From contig JBBSHE010000001.1 in the NCBI GenBank assembly GCA_038253325.1, forward strand, positions 1-64,000: DNA of 64,000 bases. Direction: 5' to 3'. The DNA is from JBBSHE01 sp038253325. GTDB taxonomy: Bacteria > Actinomycetota > Actinomycetes > Propionibacteriales > Nocardioidaceae. The translations under genes were made by a program, and so were the position numbers. Shown piece after piece: positions 54,375-63,081 of this stretch. Numbering within the stretch: the first letter of the stretch is position 1; each line of letters opens with the position of its first letter. Under the pieces are notes generated by a model. That model was not told the origin of the DNA, made no database searches, and saw nothing but the letters and a program-made list of their open reading frames with translations.

Positions 54375-54403
54375 ATGTTCGAACACATGTTCGAACATGT
54401 CAA
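54375..54403 (-). promoter_or_regulatory. SOS-regulated promoter of imuA'-imuB-dnaE2 with consensus LexA box
   Basis: On the minus strand a -35 TTGACA (54403-54398) and a -10 GAACAT (54380-54375) are 17 bp apart. Between and over them lies TCGAACATGTGTTCGA (54394-54379), a perfect match to the actinobacterial/mycobacterial LexA box TCGAAC-N4-GTTCGA. The ATG of imuA' is seven bases after the -10. LexA binding would block the promoter until DNA damage. Confidence 0.88.
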
Positions 54404-54417
54404 TGCGTTGTCCCCGT

Positions 54418-54468
54418 CGACTTGTCGGCGGCTCACGGGGTTATAGCCTCGCGACGTACCGACAAGTC
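54418..54468 (+). repeat. 51-bp palindromic repeat, copy 3
   Basis: Third and most diverged copy of the CGACTTGTCGG...CCGACAAG family (others at 40699 and 44284). It lies in the divergent space between the imuA' promoter and the peroxiredoxin gene. Confidence 0.88.
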
Positions 54469-54508
54469 GCCGTGTAAGACGGTACGCATCCCGCGTGAAG
54501 GTGGAGAC

Positions 54509-55096
54509 ATGACGGACTACGAGTCGTTGCCCGCCGAATCGTTGCCCGCCGACCTGCCGGGACCGGTCGACGACGGCGCGGCCGATCACCTCACCGGGCT
54601 CCGGATGCCGTCGATCAGCCTACCCGCCACGGCTGGTCCCGACGTCGCCCTCGACGGACTCGGTCCGGACCGCACCGTGCTCTACCTCTACCCTCGTACC
54701 GGCGAACCCGGCAGCGAGTCGCCGGCCGGGTGGGACAGCATTCCCGGTGCTCGTGGATGCACGCCGGAGAGCTGTGGCTTCCGTGACCACCATGCCGAAC
54801 TGGCCGATGTCGGCGCAGAGGTGCTCGGCTTGTCGAGCCAGACCACCGAGTACCAGTCCGCGGCCGCACATCGTCTCCAGCTCCCGTTCGCGCTGCTCAG
54901 CGACGTTGACTGCCGGCTTGCCGACGCGATGAACCTCCCGACGTTCACGGTCGACGGTATGCGCCTGTACAAGCGGCTCACGATCGTCGTACACGACGGG
55001 GTGGTCGAGCACGTCTTCTATCCGGTATTCCCGCCGGACACCCACGCCTACGAGGTCCTCGACTGGCTGCGTACACAGCTGCCGGCTGTGGGCTAG
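54509..55096 (+). CDS. Peroxiredoxin-like thiol peroxidase
   Basis: 195 aa. Thioredoxin-fold peroxiredoxin with the reactive pair in RGCTPESCGFRDHHAEL (C-x4-C). YLYPRTGEPG before it and GLSSQTTEYQ after it are typical of BCP/PrxQ relatives. It reduces peroxides with thiol donors. ATG 54509 has AAGGTGGAG just upstream. It starts about 140 bp from the divergent SOS promoter; the LexA box might also touch its upstream region, though its own promoter is not clear. Confidence 0.88.
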   Translation: MTDYESLPAESLPADLPGPVDDGAADHLTGLRMPSISLPATAGPDVALDGLGPDRTVLYLYPRTGEPGSESPAGWDSIPGARGCTPESCGFRDHHAELADVGAEVLGLSSQTTEYQSAAAHRLQLPFALLSDVDCRLADAMNLPTFTVDGMRLYKRLTIVVHDGVVEHVFYPVFPPDTHAYEVLDWLRTQLPAVG

Positions 55097-55273
55097 GTAC
55101 GGAAACGCCGGCGAGGGTCTTTGGTGTGGCTGAGCAGCCGAACCGAACATGCGACGCAAACGTCAGGGACAGCCCTGACCGGGAGTCCAGGGCAGCCTCC
55201 GACGCGCGACGGGGTCCGCAAAGACCATAATCACCTCGACGGGCGAAACAGCCGCCCAAAACAGCAGGAGATC

Positions 55274-55360
55274 ATGATGAACACGCCACGTCCCGTCGCG
55301 GTCGTGACCCGCACTCGGTCCGCCCCTCACGCCGACACGCCCGTCGCCGCCCGACGATGA
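55274..55360 (+). CDS. 28-aa leader ORF upstream of a lipoprotein
   Basis: ATG 55274 (or 55277) follows CAGGAG by a few bases, a strong ribosome-binding site. The short product (MMNTPRPVAVVTRTRS...) is basic and has no membrane helix. Its TGA stop overlaps the ATG of the lipoprotein gene (ATGA at 55357). The lipoprotein start has no good ribosome-binding site of its own, so the leader probably drives its translation. Confidence 0.6.
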   Translation: MMNTPRPVAVVTRTRSAPHADTPVAARR

Positions 55361-55908
55361 CCGGCACCCTGAACGCACCAGACATCGCGAGCCCGTCGAC
55401 CACGCGAAGACGCCGGCGTAGCTCCAGAATTGGCGCCGGCGCCCTGATCGCCATGTGCCTGCTCACGGTGGCCTGCAGTTCGTCCGACAAGGGCAAGGAA
55501 ACGAACTCGCCGGTCACCTCCGCGTCGGGGAGCAGGGCCTCGAGCTCCTCGACCGAGACCCCGAGTTCGGCCACCCCAAGCACGCCCGCAACGTCGCGGG
55601 CCTCCAATGACCAGATAACCGGCACCTGGAACGGTACCTATGCCAGCAAGAAGTACCCCTCGACGTCCGGCACCTTCACCGTCGTGTTCACCCAGCAGGG
55701 TGACACCATCGCCGGCACGATCAGCGTCGACGGTGGCCCCGTCAGCAACATCAGCGGCAAGCTATCCGGCCATACGATCAAGTTCGGCGCCATCCAGTCG
55801 TCGACTACCACCTTCGACGGAAGCTTCGCCGGCAACGCCATGAGCGGGTCCTACAAGTCCGGCACCGATTCCGGCAACGACAACGGCACGTGGCAGGCCA
55901 CTCGCTGA
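55357..55908 (+). CDS. Lipoprotein of unknown function
   Basis: 183 aa. A basic N-terminus (TTRRRRRSSRIGAGALIAM) leads into a hydrophobic stretch and a lipobox-like LLTVACSSS. A Ser/Thr-rich linker of about 45 residues follows. The C-terminal 95 residues form a repeating beta pattern (GTWNGTYASKKYP, GDTIAGTISVDGG, NAMSGSYKSG) like small lipocalin-like or beta-barrel domains. It should be exported and anchored to the membrane. Translationally coupled to the leader ORF at 55274. Confidence 0.75.
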   Translation: MTGTLNAPDIASPSTTRRRRRSSRIGAGALIAMCLLTVACSSSDKGKETNSPVTSASGSRASSSSTETPSSATPSTPATSRASNDQITGTWNGTYASKKYPSTSGTFTVVFTQQGDTIAGTISVDGGPVSNISGKLSGHTIKFGAIQSSTTTFDGSFAGNAMSGSYKSGTDSGNDNGTWQATR

Positions 55909-56079
55909 CCGAACCTCAGCGCCGACGATCTCGTCCGCCGAGCCGACGCTCAGGCAGCGGCACGAACCGCGATGAAACCGGTTCGCCGCCGACGAGGTCG
56001 TCGACCGGCTGCGTATCCGCATGGCCCGTACGTGACGACCGGGCGCCAGCGCGCGGGGCCGCTACTTCGGCGCAAGTGA

Positions 56080-56220
56080 TCAAGCGTAGTTGATGCCATG
56101 GTTCACCCAGCGCCGGAGTTCCTCGTCTGTCTCGACCGCCTGGGCGTCGACGCGGAGCCAGCCGTCCATCTCCCGGCCTCGCATCTCGAAACGTCGCACG
56201 TGTGGCTCACTCATCAAAGG
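56080..56220 (-). pseudogene. TfoX/YjbR-like C-terminal remnant
   Basis: On the minus strand the last 45 residues before a stop read HVRRFEMRGREMDGWLRVDA and ETDEELRRWVNHG, a pattern typical of the C-terminal part of TfoX-N-domain-like proteins. The rest of the gene is gone, and the upstream sequence is an IS256-type fragment in mixed frames. From 55909 to 56079 I see no gene. Confidence 0.45.
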
Positions 56221-56239
56221 CTCGGCCTGAGCCGGATCG

Positions 56240-56440
56240 ATGCGCAGCAGCATGGGCCACGGCCATCGAGGTGACCTGCTGGCTGGTGTTGCGGACGTGG
56301 AGGTAGGTCGCGTCGAGGTAGACGTAGGGGAACTCCACTGGTCCAGGGTCCGGGTGCGGAACGCCGCCTGTTTGGCCAGAGCGATCACGAACTCTGTGGC
56401 TCTGTCGACAACGTCGCAATCGTCGGCTCACTCTGCTGCG
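56240..56440 (-). pseudogene. IS256 (mutator)-type transposase fragment
   Basis: Minus-strand reading gives FPYVYLDATYLHVRN followed by TSQQVTSMAVA, a well-known IS256-family transposase segment containing one of the DDE acids (LDAT). The residues just upstream (AAFRTRTLDQ) are in another frame, so at least one frameshift has occurred. Only about 65 residues remain of some 400. No terminal repeats are visible. Confidence 0.72.
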
Positions 56441-56560
56441 GATCCCGGGACGGGGCTGGATCACCGCGCACGGGGGGTGGCCCACGACAGGGCTACGTTG
56501 AGCCGATGAGATACGCCACCACGCCTACCGGGGCCGGCACTGCGGCACGAGGGCGCAGCG

Positions 56561-57166
56561 ATGGCTGAACCGACCACGCCTCGTGGCCGCGGCAGCAAGG
56601 CGCGGATCATCTCGACGGCCGCTGACTTGATGTACGAGCGAGGCATGGCGGCGAGCGTTGACGACATCCTTGCCGCAGCCGGCGCGGGAAAGAGCCAGTT
56701 CTACTACTACTTCCCGGGCAAGTCCGCACTCGTCGTAGAGGTGCTGGAGTACCAGTTGGACCGCATCCTTGACGAGCAGAGCCGCCTGAACCTCGACTCC
56801 TACAACGGGATCGCAACGTGGTTCGCAAGGCTGGTCGAGATCCACGAGGCTGGCGGACTGGGCGGCTGCCCCCTCGGCTCTCTCGCCGGTGAGGCAACCG
56901 GCCACGGGGGTCAGCTGCGCACAACCGCCGCAGCCGTGTTCGGCCGATGGGAGTCGTCCGTCGCAGCTGCGCTGGAGGCGATGCGTCAACGCGGTGAGGT
57001 GGCTGACGATGCCGACCCGGCTGAACTGGCCGAAGCCGTGATCGCCATCATCCAGGGCGGCTATCTGGTCTCGTCCATCAAGGGCGACGTCCGATCGATG
57101 CGGGCCGCACTTGGGGTGGCACTGCGCTACCTGGAGTCGTTCGCGTCGACCGGCGGCCAGGAGTAG
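56561..57166 (+). CDS. TetR/AcrR-family regulator
   Basis: 201 aa. The N-terminal helix-turn-helix is ARIISTAADLMYERGMAASV, then DILAAAGAGKSQFYYYFPGK. The ligand domain includes EIHEAGGLGGCPLGSLAGE, found in a TetR subgroup that often controls adjacent enzymes. It precedes the GH15-SDR pair by 80 bp and is a good candidate for its regulator. A palindrome-like GTACCGGAGAGTAC lies at 57182-57195 in that gap and may be the operator. Confidence 0.88.
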   Translation: MAEPTTPRGRGSKARIISTAADLMYERGMAASVDDILAAAGAGKSQFYYYFPGKSALVVEVLEYQLDRILDEQSRLNLDSYNGIATWFARLVEIHEAGGLGGCPLGSLAGEATGHGGQLRTTAAAVFGRWESSVAAALEAMRQRGEVADDADPAELAEAVIAIIQGGYLVSSIKGDVRSMRAALGVALRYLESFASTGGQE

Positions 57167-57248
57167 CCCGTGGACTTCGCTGTACCGGAGAGTACAGTCA
57201 CGTGGGTGTGGGCGCCGATGCTGAGATGACGAGCTCTCAGGAATGGTG

Positions 57249-59045
57249 ATGGATGACGGCATGGCGATCGCCGACCATGCATTCTTGTCTGACTGCAGCT
57301 CCGCCGCACTGGTCGACGGCCGCGGGTCGATCAACTGGTGGTGCGTGCCGCGCTTCGATTCTCCCTCGGTCCTGGGCCGGCTGCTCGATCCGGGGGCCGG
57401 GTATTGGAAGGTTCACCCGGCTACGGGGTTCACGTCGGAACGCCATTACGTCGGCGACAGTCTCGTGCTGCGCACGACCTTCCGCACGTCGAGCGGAACC
57501 GTTGCTGTGACCGACGCCCTGGCTCTCGCGGCCGGTGCGCGAGGACACGACATCGGCATCAGCAGCCCCCATGTGCTGCTGCGACGGATCGAGGGTGTCT
57601 CCGGCTTCGTAGCGATGCTCAGCGAGCTCGCACCGCGGATGGAGTACGGCCGCACCGAGCCGCACCTGACCCGGACCGAAGATGGCGTGCGTGCCGCGGG
57701 AGGGCCAACTTGCCTGACCTGCACCGGCCCCATCGACATGGTCTGCGTAGACGGCAGCGCCCGGGCCGCGTTCTCCGTCGCCGAGGGCGAGACGGTCGAG
57801 CTGAGGCTTGCCTACGAGCGGACCTACGGTGCGCGACGAACGGCTGTTGGCGAGGAGGCGAGCATCGACGACACGCTGGCTGCGTGGGAATCTTGGTCTG
57901 CGTTGCACACCTCCTACCGGGGCCCCTTCGAGGATCAGGTGCACCGCAGCTCGCTGGTGCTGCAGGGGCTGACGTACGGACCCTCCGGCGCCGTCGTGGC
58001 CGCTGCCACCACGTCGCTGCCCGAACAGCTGGGTGGCCAGCTCAACTTTGACTACCGCTTCGCCTGGCTGCGTGACCTTAGCCTCACCGTTCGGGCGTTG
58101 TGGGTCGCAGCGTGCCCCGACGAACCGGCTCGGTTGTTCGACTGGCTCTCGGCTAGCGCCGGCTACGTCCGCGACGAGCTGATCCAGATCATGTACGGCG
58201 TGGAGGGAGAGCGTGACCTGAGCGAGCATGTGCTCGAGCACATGTCGGGGTACCGCGGCAGCACGCCCGTACGGGTCGGGAACGCGGCGTGGGACCAGAA
58301 GCAGCTCGACGTCCTGGGTGAAGTGCTCGACGCCGCGCACCTGCTTCGCGATCAGCTCGGCGAGCTGGCCGCTCCCAGCCGGCAGCTCCTCGTGGCTCTC
58401 GCGAACCGGGCGGTGATCAGCTGGCGGGAGCCTGACGCGGGCATGTGGGAGGCACGCGACGCGGAACGGCACTACGTGAGCTCGAAGGTGATGTGCTGGC
58501 TCGCGCTCGACCGCGCCACGAAGCTCGCCCCGATGCTCGGCGACGAAGCCGATACCGACAGGTGGACGACGACGCGCGACGAGATCCGTGCCGCCGTCCT
58601 GGAGCGGGCGTGGAGTGATCGGGCAGGGGCATTCACGGGTGCCTTCGATTCTGACGAGCTGGACGCGTCCGTGCTGCTGCTCCCGCTCGTGGGCTTCTTA
58701 CCGGCGGCCGACGAGCGGATGCGCGCCACGATCGACGCGGTGGAAGACCACCTCGGCAACGGCAGAGTCGTGCGCCGGTGGGCCGAGGATGTCAGCGGCT
58801 TCCTGATCTGCACCTACTGGCTCGTCGAGTGCCTGGCTCTCGCGGGCGAGCAGGAGCGCGCCGAGAAGTGGTTCATCGTGGCGACCGGCCACAGCAACGA
58901 CCTCGGCCTGTTGTCTGAGGAAGTCGACCCCGATACCGGCGAGCTGCTCGGCAACTACCCGCAGGCGTTCTCCCACGTAGGACTCATCAACGCCGCCTGG
59001 CGACTCGGTCAGACGGCTCCGCACCTCAACACGGTGAAGGAGTAG
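57249..59045 (+). CDS. GH15 glucoamylase/trehalase-like glycosidase
   Basis: 598 aa. GH15 hallmarks: DCSSAALVDGRGSINWWCVP and RFDSPSVLGRLLD at the N-terminus, FDYRFAWLRDLSLTVRALW, and LSEHVLEHMSGYRGSTPVRV. The length fits actinobacterial GH15 proteins, which include trehalases and glucoamylases; no signal peptide is present, so it acts in the cytoplasm. ATG 57249 is preferred to ATG 57243 because AGGA at 57239-57242 then has suitable spacing. The SDR gene starts 6 bp after the stop. Confidence 0.9.
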   Translation: MDDGMAIADHAFLSDCSSAALVDGRGSINWWCVPRFDSPSVLGRLLDPGAGYWKVHPATGFTSERHYVGDSLVLRTTFRTSSGTVAVTDALALAAGARGHDIGISSPHVLLRRIEGVSGFVAMLSELAPRMEYGRTEPHLTRTEDGVRAAGGPTCLTCTGPIDMVCVDGSARAAFSVAEGETVELRLAYERTYGARRTAVGEEASIDDTLAAWESWSALHTSYRGPFEDQVHRSSLVLQGLTYGPSGAVVAAATTSLPEQLGGQLNFDYRFAWLRDLSLTVRALWVAACPDEPARLFDWLSASAGYVRDELIQIMYGVEGERDLSEHVLEHMSGYRGSTPVRVGNAAWDQKQLDVLGEVLDAAHLLRDQLGELAAPSRQLLVALANRAVISWREPDAGMWEARDAERHYVSSKVMCWLALDRATKLAPMLGDEADTDRWTTTRDEIRAAVLERAWSDRAGAFTGAFDSDELDASVLLLPLVGFLPAADERMRATIDAVEDHLGNGRVVRRWAEDVSGFLICTYWLVECLALAGEQERAEKWFIVATGHSNDLGLLSEEVDPDTGELLGNYPQAFSHVGLINAAWRLGQTAPHLNTVKE

Positions 59046-59051
59046 TGGCGC

Positions 59052-59834
59052 ATGGCAACAGGACGACTTGAGGGAAAGGCGGCCCTCATCACGGGGTCCG
59101 ATTCCGGGATAGGTCAGGCGACCGCCATCGAGTTCGCCAGGGAAGGCGCGGACGTCGTCGTGCACTATCTCCACGACTCCAAGGGCGCGGAGAAGACCCG
59201 CGCGGCTGTCACTGCGGCGGGTCGACGAGCCCTGGTCGTCCAGGCTGACGTGAGTGAGGAGGACCAGGTGGCGGCGATGTTCGACCAGGCGGTCGACGCC
59301 TTCGCAGCGGTCGACATCCTGGTGAACAACGCCGGTGTCGACGCCTCGGGCAAGCCGGTGGCGGAACTGTCAACCGAGGTCTGGGACCGCGCGATCCGTA
59401 CCAACGTCTACGGCTACTTCTTCTGCTGCCGGCGATTCACGCAGCTACGGCTGGCCGCCGGCGGCCCAGGCAAGATCATCAACGTCTCGTCGGTGCACGC
59501 AGACAACCCCAACCCCGGCGGTTCGGACTACGACTGCTCCAAGGGCGCCATCCGGATGCTGACTCGCACCCTCGCGCTCGAGCTTGCCGAACACAAGATC
59601 AACGTCAACAGCTTGGCGCCCGGGATGGTGCTCACCCCGTTCAACCAGCCCGCGATCGATGACCCGCAACTGCTCGAGGAACAAGTGCAGAGCATCCCGA
59701 TGAAGCGGGCCGCGCAGCCCGAGGAGATCGCGAAGCTCGCTGTCTTCCTCGCCTCCGCCGACGCCGACTACGTCACCGGATCGTCGTACGTGATGGACGG
59801 CGGGCTGATGATCAACCTGGGCCAGGGCGCGTGA
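59052..59834 (+). CDS. Short-chain dehydrogenase/reductase
   Basis: 260 aa. Classical SDR: cofactor loop TGSDSGIG, NNAGV, the Ser in INVSSVHA, the catalytic YDCSK, and PGMVLTPFN. Resembles glucose 1-dehydrogenase-type enzymes; with a GH15 enzyme just upstream (6 bp gap), oxidation of released glucose is plausible but unproven. Confidence 0.9.
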   Translation: MATGRLEGKAALITGSDSGIGQATAIEFAREGADVVVHYLHDSKGAEKTRAAVTAAGRRALVVQADVSEEDQVAAMFDQAVDAFAAVDILVNNAGVDASGKPVAELSTEVWDRAIRTNVYGYFFCCRRFTQLRLAAGGPGKIINVSSVHADNPNPGGSDYDCSKGAIRMLTRTLALELAEHKINVNSLAPGMVLTPFNQPAIDDPQLLEEQVQSIPMKRAAQPEEIAKLAVFLASADADYVTGSSYVMDGGLMINLGQGA

Positions 59835-59962
59835 CCACGGCGATCGCCTCGTCCTCGCGTCGCACATTCCTTGCGGACGTTGACGCCCCTGACCAGCCGC
59901 TACCTCCTGCTAGGGCTCGCGCAGACCACCACCAAGCAGCTCAATTCCGGAGGTAGAGATTC

Positions 59963-60435
59963 ATGCAGTCGACCAGCCAAAGCGGCCTGACGGCGAACAT
60001 CGGACGAGGCATACTCGCCGGTGTCGCCGGCACCGTCGTCATGACCGTCTTCCAGAAGTTCATCGAGATGCCGATCACCGGCCGCGGTGACAGCTACGCC
60101 CCGCGGACTTCGCCGAACGCGTCCTGCCCATGTCCCCGTCGACACCGCTGGGGCGAACTCAACTGAACTACGTCACCCACTTCTCCCTCGGCGGGATGTG
60201 GGGCACCGCCTACGGCATCGCTGCCAACGCCGGGCTAAGCGGGCAGAAGGCGGTCAACATGGTGTTCGCCACCGTCTACACCAGTGACGTGATCCTCAAC
60301 ACCGCGCTCGGGTTGTACCGACCGACCGAGTGGTCCACCGAAGACTGGATCGTCGACCTCGTCGACAAATATGTACAGGCTCAGGCCACCGGCTTCATCT
60401 TCGACCGTTTCCTCAACCCGGCCCCGCAGTCCTGA
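59963..60435 (+). pseudogene. Frameshifted small membrane protein
   Basis: Frame 1 gives GRGILAGVAGTVVMTVFQKF and EMPITGRGDSYAP. The continuation, ADFAERVLPMSPSTPLGRTQ and HFSLGGMWGTAYGIAANAG, is in another frame up to TAA-like stop at 60435. One missing C in the run near 60099-60103 explains the shift. Repaired, it is a roughly 157-residue protein with 3-4 hydrophobic segments. It begins 128 bp after the SDR gene. True mutation or sequence error cannot be told apart here. Confidence 0.72.
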
Positions 60436-60491
60436 GCCCTGCTTATCGTTGAGGACGTCGCATGCCAAGAGGGTCCGCGGTGGGGCAGGCC

Positions 60492-60614
60492 GTGAGCTGC
60501 AAAGCGAGTCAAGAGATCACCCTCATCGCCGGCGCCTCGCGCGGCACCGGATACCACGCAACAGCTTCGGCGAATGAACGCGTCGTCGATACCGACAAGT
60601 GTCTATGGCCCTAA
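60492..60614 (+). pseudogene. SDR N-terminal remnant
   Basis: A 40-codon frame contains EITLIAGASRGTGYHA, which resembles an SDR cofactor loop, and then ends abruptly. No downstream SDR sequence follows. The 246 bp after it (60615-60860) contain no recognisable gene; direct GCGGACTGTTTGCGGACC half-repeats at about 60686-60703 are the only feature. Confidence 0.3.
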
Positions 60615-60860
60615 CATTGCTGGCCTGCCGCCACTTCACTCTCGTTGGATGTTGACGGCTGTTCACGGCGGTTTCTGAAATTCTTGCGGACTGTTTGCGG
60701 ACCGCTGAAGATCAACTCCGCTGTTCGATTACGCCAGCTCGGCGTGGCTCGCGCACTCATGGCCGGTGGAGATCAACGTCACGTCCCGCCGAATACATGA
60801 CGGTTCCTCCGCGCGACGATACGTGGGCCCGTGTGCGTCTCCGGAACTAAGGTGCAGGCC

Positions 60861-61162
60861 ATGGTCTCGATGTTGATTGCCAAGTTCGACGGCGACGTAC
60901 AAGAACTCACCGCGGCGTACGACAGAGCGCACACTTTGATCATGAGTCGCGGTGGGGCAGTGCCAAGTGGCGAGCTGCGGCATCACTGCGCAACCGACGA
61001 TGACTCCCTGTACATCATTGGCGTTTTGAATCGGAAGCGCACATACGCCGAAGGTGGTCCAGCGACGAGTTCAAGGACACCCTGCGCAGCGTCGGATTCC
61101 CATCGCCAGAGCAAGCTCAGATGACAATCCTGCACCTGCATGCCATTGAGCCGCCCTTGTAA
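60861..61162 (+). pseudogene. Frameshifted ~100-aa protein (antibiotic-monooxygenase-like size)
   Basis: From ATG 60861 (or 60870) one frame encodes MLIAKFDGDVQELTAAYD through ATDDDSLYIIGV. The rest, ESEAHIRRRWSSDEFKD and SVGFPSPEQAQM, is in another frame and stops at 61162. The shift is at about 61023-61028, where one base change in GTTTTGAA would give V-W-E. The repaired protein would resemble small stress-response dabb/ABM-fold proteins. Confidence 0.65.
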
Positions 61163-61803
61163 CCGGGACAACTCCACGGCGCTGTCGGCCACGCGCGTCG
61201 CTGGGACGCGCACGTTGTCGCCGCGGTCGGTAAAGATCAAACGACCTCCGCTCGCAGGGTCCTCCAGCGAGCCGTGCTGACCCCAGCCGCGGCGTCGATC
61301 GGCGTCGGCCACTACTGGGCGTAGGCCCGAGGTGGTGCTGAGCGTCTACGCCGGCGTCACCCATTCGGCCGCGACACCGCCAACGCCCTGATCGACGCCG
61401 CCCTGGTTACCTCACCGTGACCGGCCTGGTCGAGGCCCCCCACCATTAGCCGACCAACCCTCCGAAACAGGCCACCCCGGTTGCGAAAACGCCCCACCCT
61501 CTCAGCACGGCGCAACAGTGTCAGCCGCAGGCAGCACAGGCCGCCTCCTGCTGAGGCAAAGAGTGCTGAACCGGTTCCTCGCCATAGGGTGTAGCGGTCA
61601 ACTGGAGCGCCTCGTACGGCCGCGTTGCCTTCGCAGTTCCCTCAGACGTACTCGCAGCAGTATTTGCGCAGCGTACTGGCTGCAGCGCTCGAACTTTCCA
61701 CTCGGACGAACCGCCCAGGTCGGGTGCCGAGGCATACCGGGGTACGAGACGATGACCACGTGGGCGCAATCACGACGGACATGCGGCGCGACCGCTCATA
61801 CCG
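61163..61803. other. 641-bp degenerate region with a possible integrase tail
   Basis: At 61331-61420 two plus-strand frames together read VLSVYAGVTHS and GRDTANALIDAALVTSP, a pattern like the C-terminal end of a tyrosine recombinase (Y in SVYAG). The remaining sequence has many stops in all frames and no recognisable gene. It directly precedes an intact MFS gene. The recombinase reading is tentative. Confidence 0.35.
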
Positions 61804-63081
61804 GTGAGAAACCCGTTCGGGGGGCTGCCTCGCGAGGTGGCGGTTCTCGCGGCAGTGGCTCTCGCGGTCGCCGTCGGCTTCGGCGTCGTGGCACCGGCGA
61901 TTCCCGAATTCGCGCGGTCGTTCGGCGTTGGTAAGACCGCGGCTGGGGCGGTAATCTCTGCGTTCGCGCTGATGCGGTTTGTGTCCGCGCTCGGTGGGGG
62001 ACGACTCGTCGACCTGTTCGGTGAGCGGCTCATCCTCGCCGCCGGGATTTTCATCGTGGCAGTCTCAACGGGGCTGGCAGGCCTGTCACAGTCCTACGAA
62101 CAGCTCCTCGTGCTGCGTGGTCTCGGTGGGATCGGGTCGGCCATGTTCACGGTGTCCGCGACTGCGTTGCTCTTTCGGGTGGTCGACCAGAGCAACCGTG
62201 GCCGCGCCGCCGGTCTGTACCAGTCCGGGTTCCTTGTCGGCGGGATGCTCGGTCCGTTGTTCGGCGGGTTCCTGACCGAGCAGTCGCTGCGGCTGCCGTT
62301 CTACACGTACGCGATCTCGCTGCTGGTCGCCGGCAGCATCGGCGCCGTCTTCTTGCAGCATGCCCGCCTTCGACCCCTCGACGGGTCCGACACCGGCACA
62401 GTGGCCGATCGGGTGGTGGCCACGACGGCGCGGCCGGCGGCAGCTGCGGAATCGGCGGCCGCGCCCGTGCCCGAGACCGCCCGCGACATGACGTTGCGTA
62501 GTGCGTTCGGTCACCGCTCCTACCAGGCAGCTCTCACAGTCAACTTTGCCACCGGTTTTGCGATCTTCGGGGTACGCGCGAGTCTCATCCCGTTGTTCGT
62601 CACCGAGGCCCTCGGTCGTTCGCCGACATGGACGGGTGCCGGGTTCCTCTGCTCGTCGTTCGCCCAGGCGGTCACGTTGGCTTTCTCGGGCCGGGTGGTC
62701 GACACGGTGGGCCGACGGCCAGCGATGCTGGTGGGAGCCGCATTGTCGGCGATCGCGCTCTTCGGGCTTGCCTCCGTCGAGATGCTGCCCGTCTTCTTGG
62801 TGTCGATGCTGGTTCTCGGCGTGGCGGCGGCGTTCCTCGCGACCGGGCCGGTCGCCGTCGTCGGTGACCTGATCTCCGGGCGCGGCGGGAAGATCGTCGC
62901 CGCGTTCTCGATGTCTTCGGACCTCGGCGCGATCACCGGGCCGATCGTCGCCGGCTTCCTCGCCGACCAGCTCTCCTACCGCGCCGCGTTCCTCGCGTGC
63001 GCGATGGTCTCGGTCCTCGCGGTCGCGATGGCGGCTCGGATGACCGAGACACTCATCGCCACCCGCGCGCCAGGACGCTGA
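61804..63081 (+). CDS. MFS exporter
   Basis: 425 aa, 12 membrane segments with a Pro/Ala-rich central loop. MFS motif A is GGRLVDLFGERLI; LGGIGSAMFTVSATALLF and SGFLVGGMLGPLFGGFLTEQ are typical of DHA1 drug exporters. Start GTG 61804. The final residues TRAPGR and the stop are encoded by the first unit of a 26-bp tandem array, so the stop lies inside the repeat. Confidence 0.88.
   Translation: MRNPFGGLPREVAVLAAVALAVAVGFGVVAPAIPEFARSFGVGKTAAGAVISAFALMRFVSALGGGRLVDLFGERLILAAGIFIVAVSTGLAGLSQSYEQLLVLRGLGGIGSAMFTVSATALLFRVVDQSNRGRAAGLYQSGFLVGGMLGPLFGGFLTEQSLRLPFYTYAISLLVAGSIGAVFLQHARLRPLDGSDTGTVADRVVATTARPAAAAESAAAPVPETARDMTLRSAFGHRSYQAALTVNFATGFAIFGVRASLIPLFVTEALGRSPTWTGAGFLCSSFAQAVTLAFSGRVVDTVGRRPAMLVGAALSAIALFGLASVEMLPVFLVSMLVLGVAAAFLATGPVAVVGDLISGRGGKIVAAFSMSSDLGAITGPIVAGFLADQLSYRAAFLACAMVSVLAVAMAARMTETLIATRAPGR

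Noticed and set aside
54359..54398. Earlier ATG for imuA' at 54398
   Set aside because: It would place the coding start inside the -35/LexA region; the sequence it adds (FEHVFEHVR) is only the palindromic operator read as protein.
61580..61640. Possible tRNA remnant near the integrase-like tail (GGGTGTAGCGGTCAACTGG)
   Set aside because: The D-arm-like stretch is suggestive, but I cannot fold an acceptor, anticodon or T arm from the following bases.
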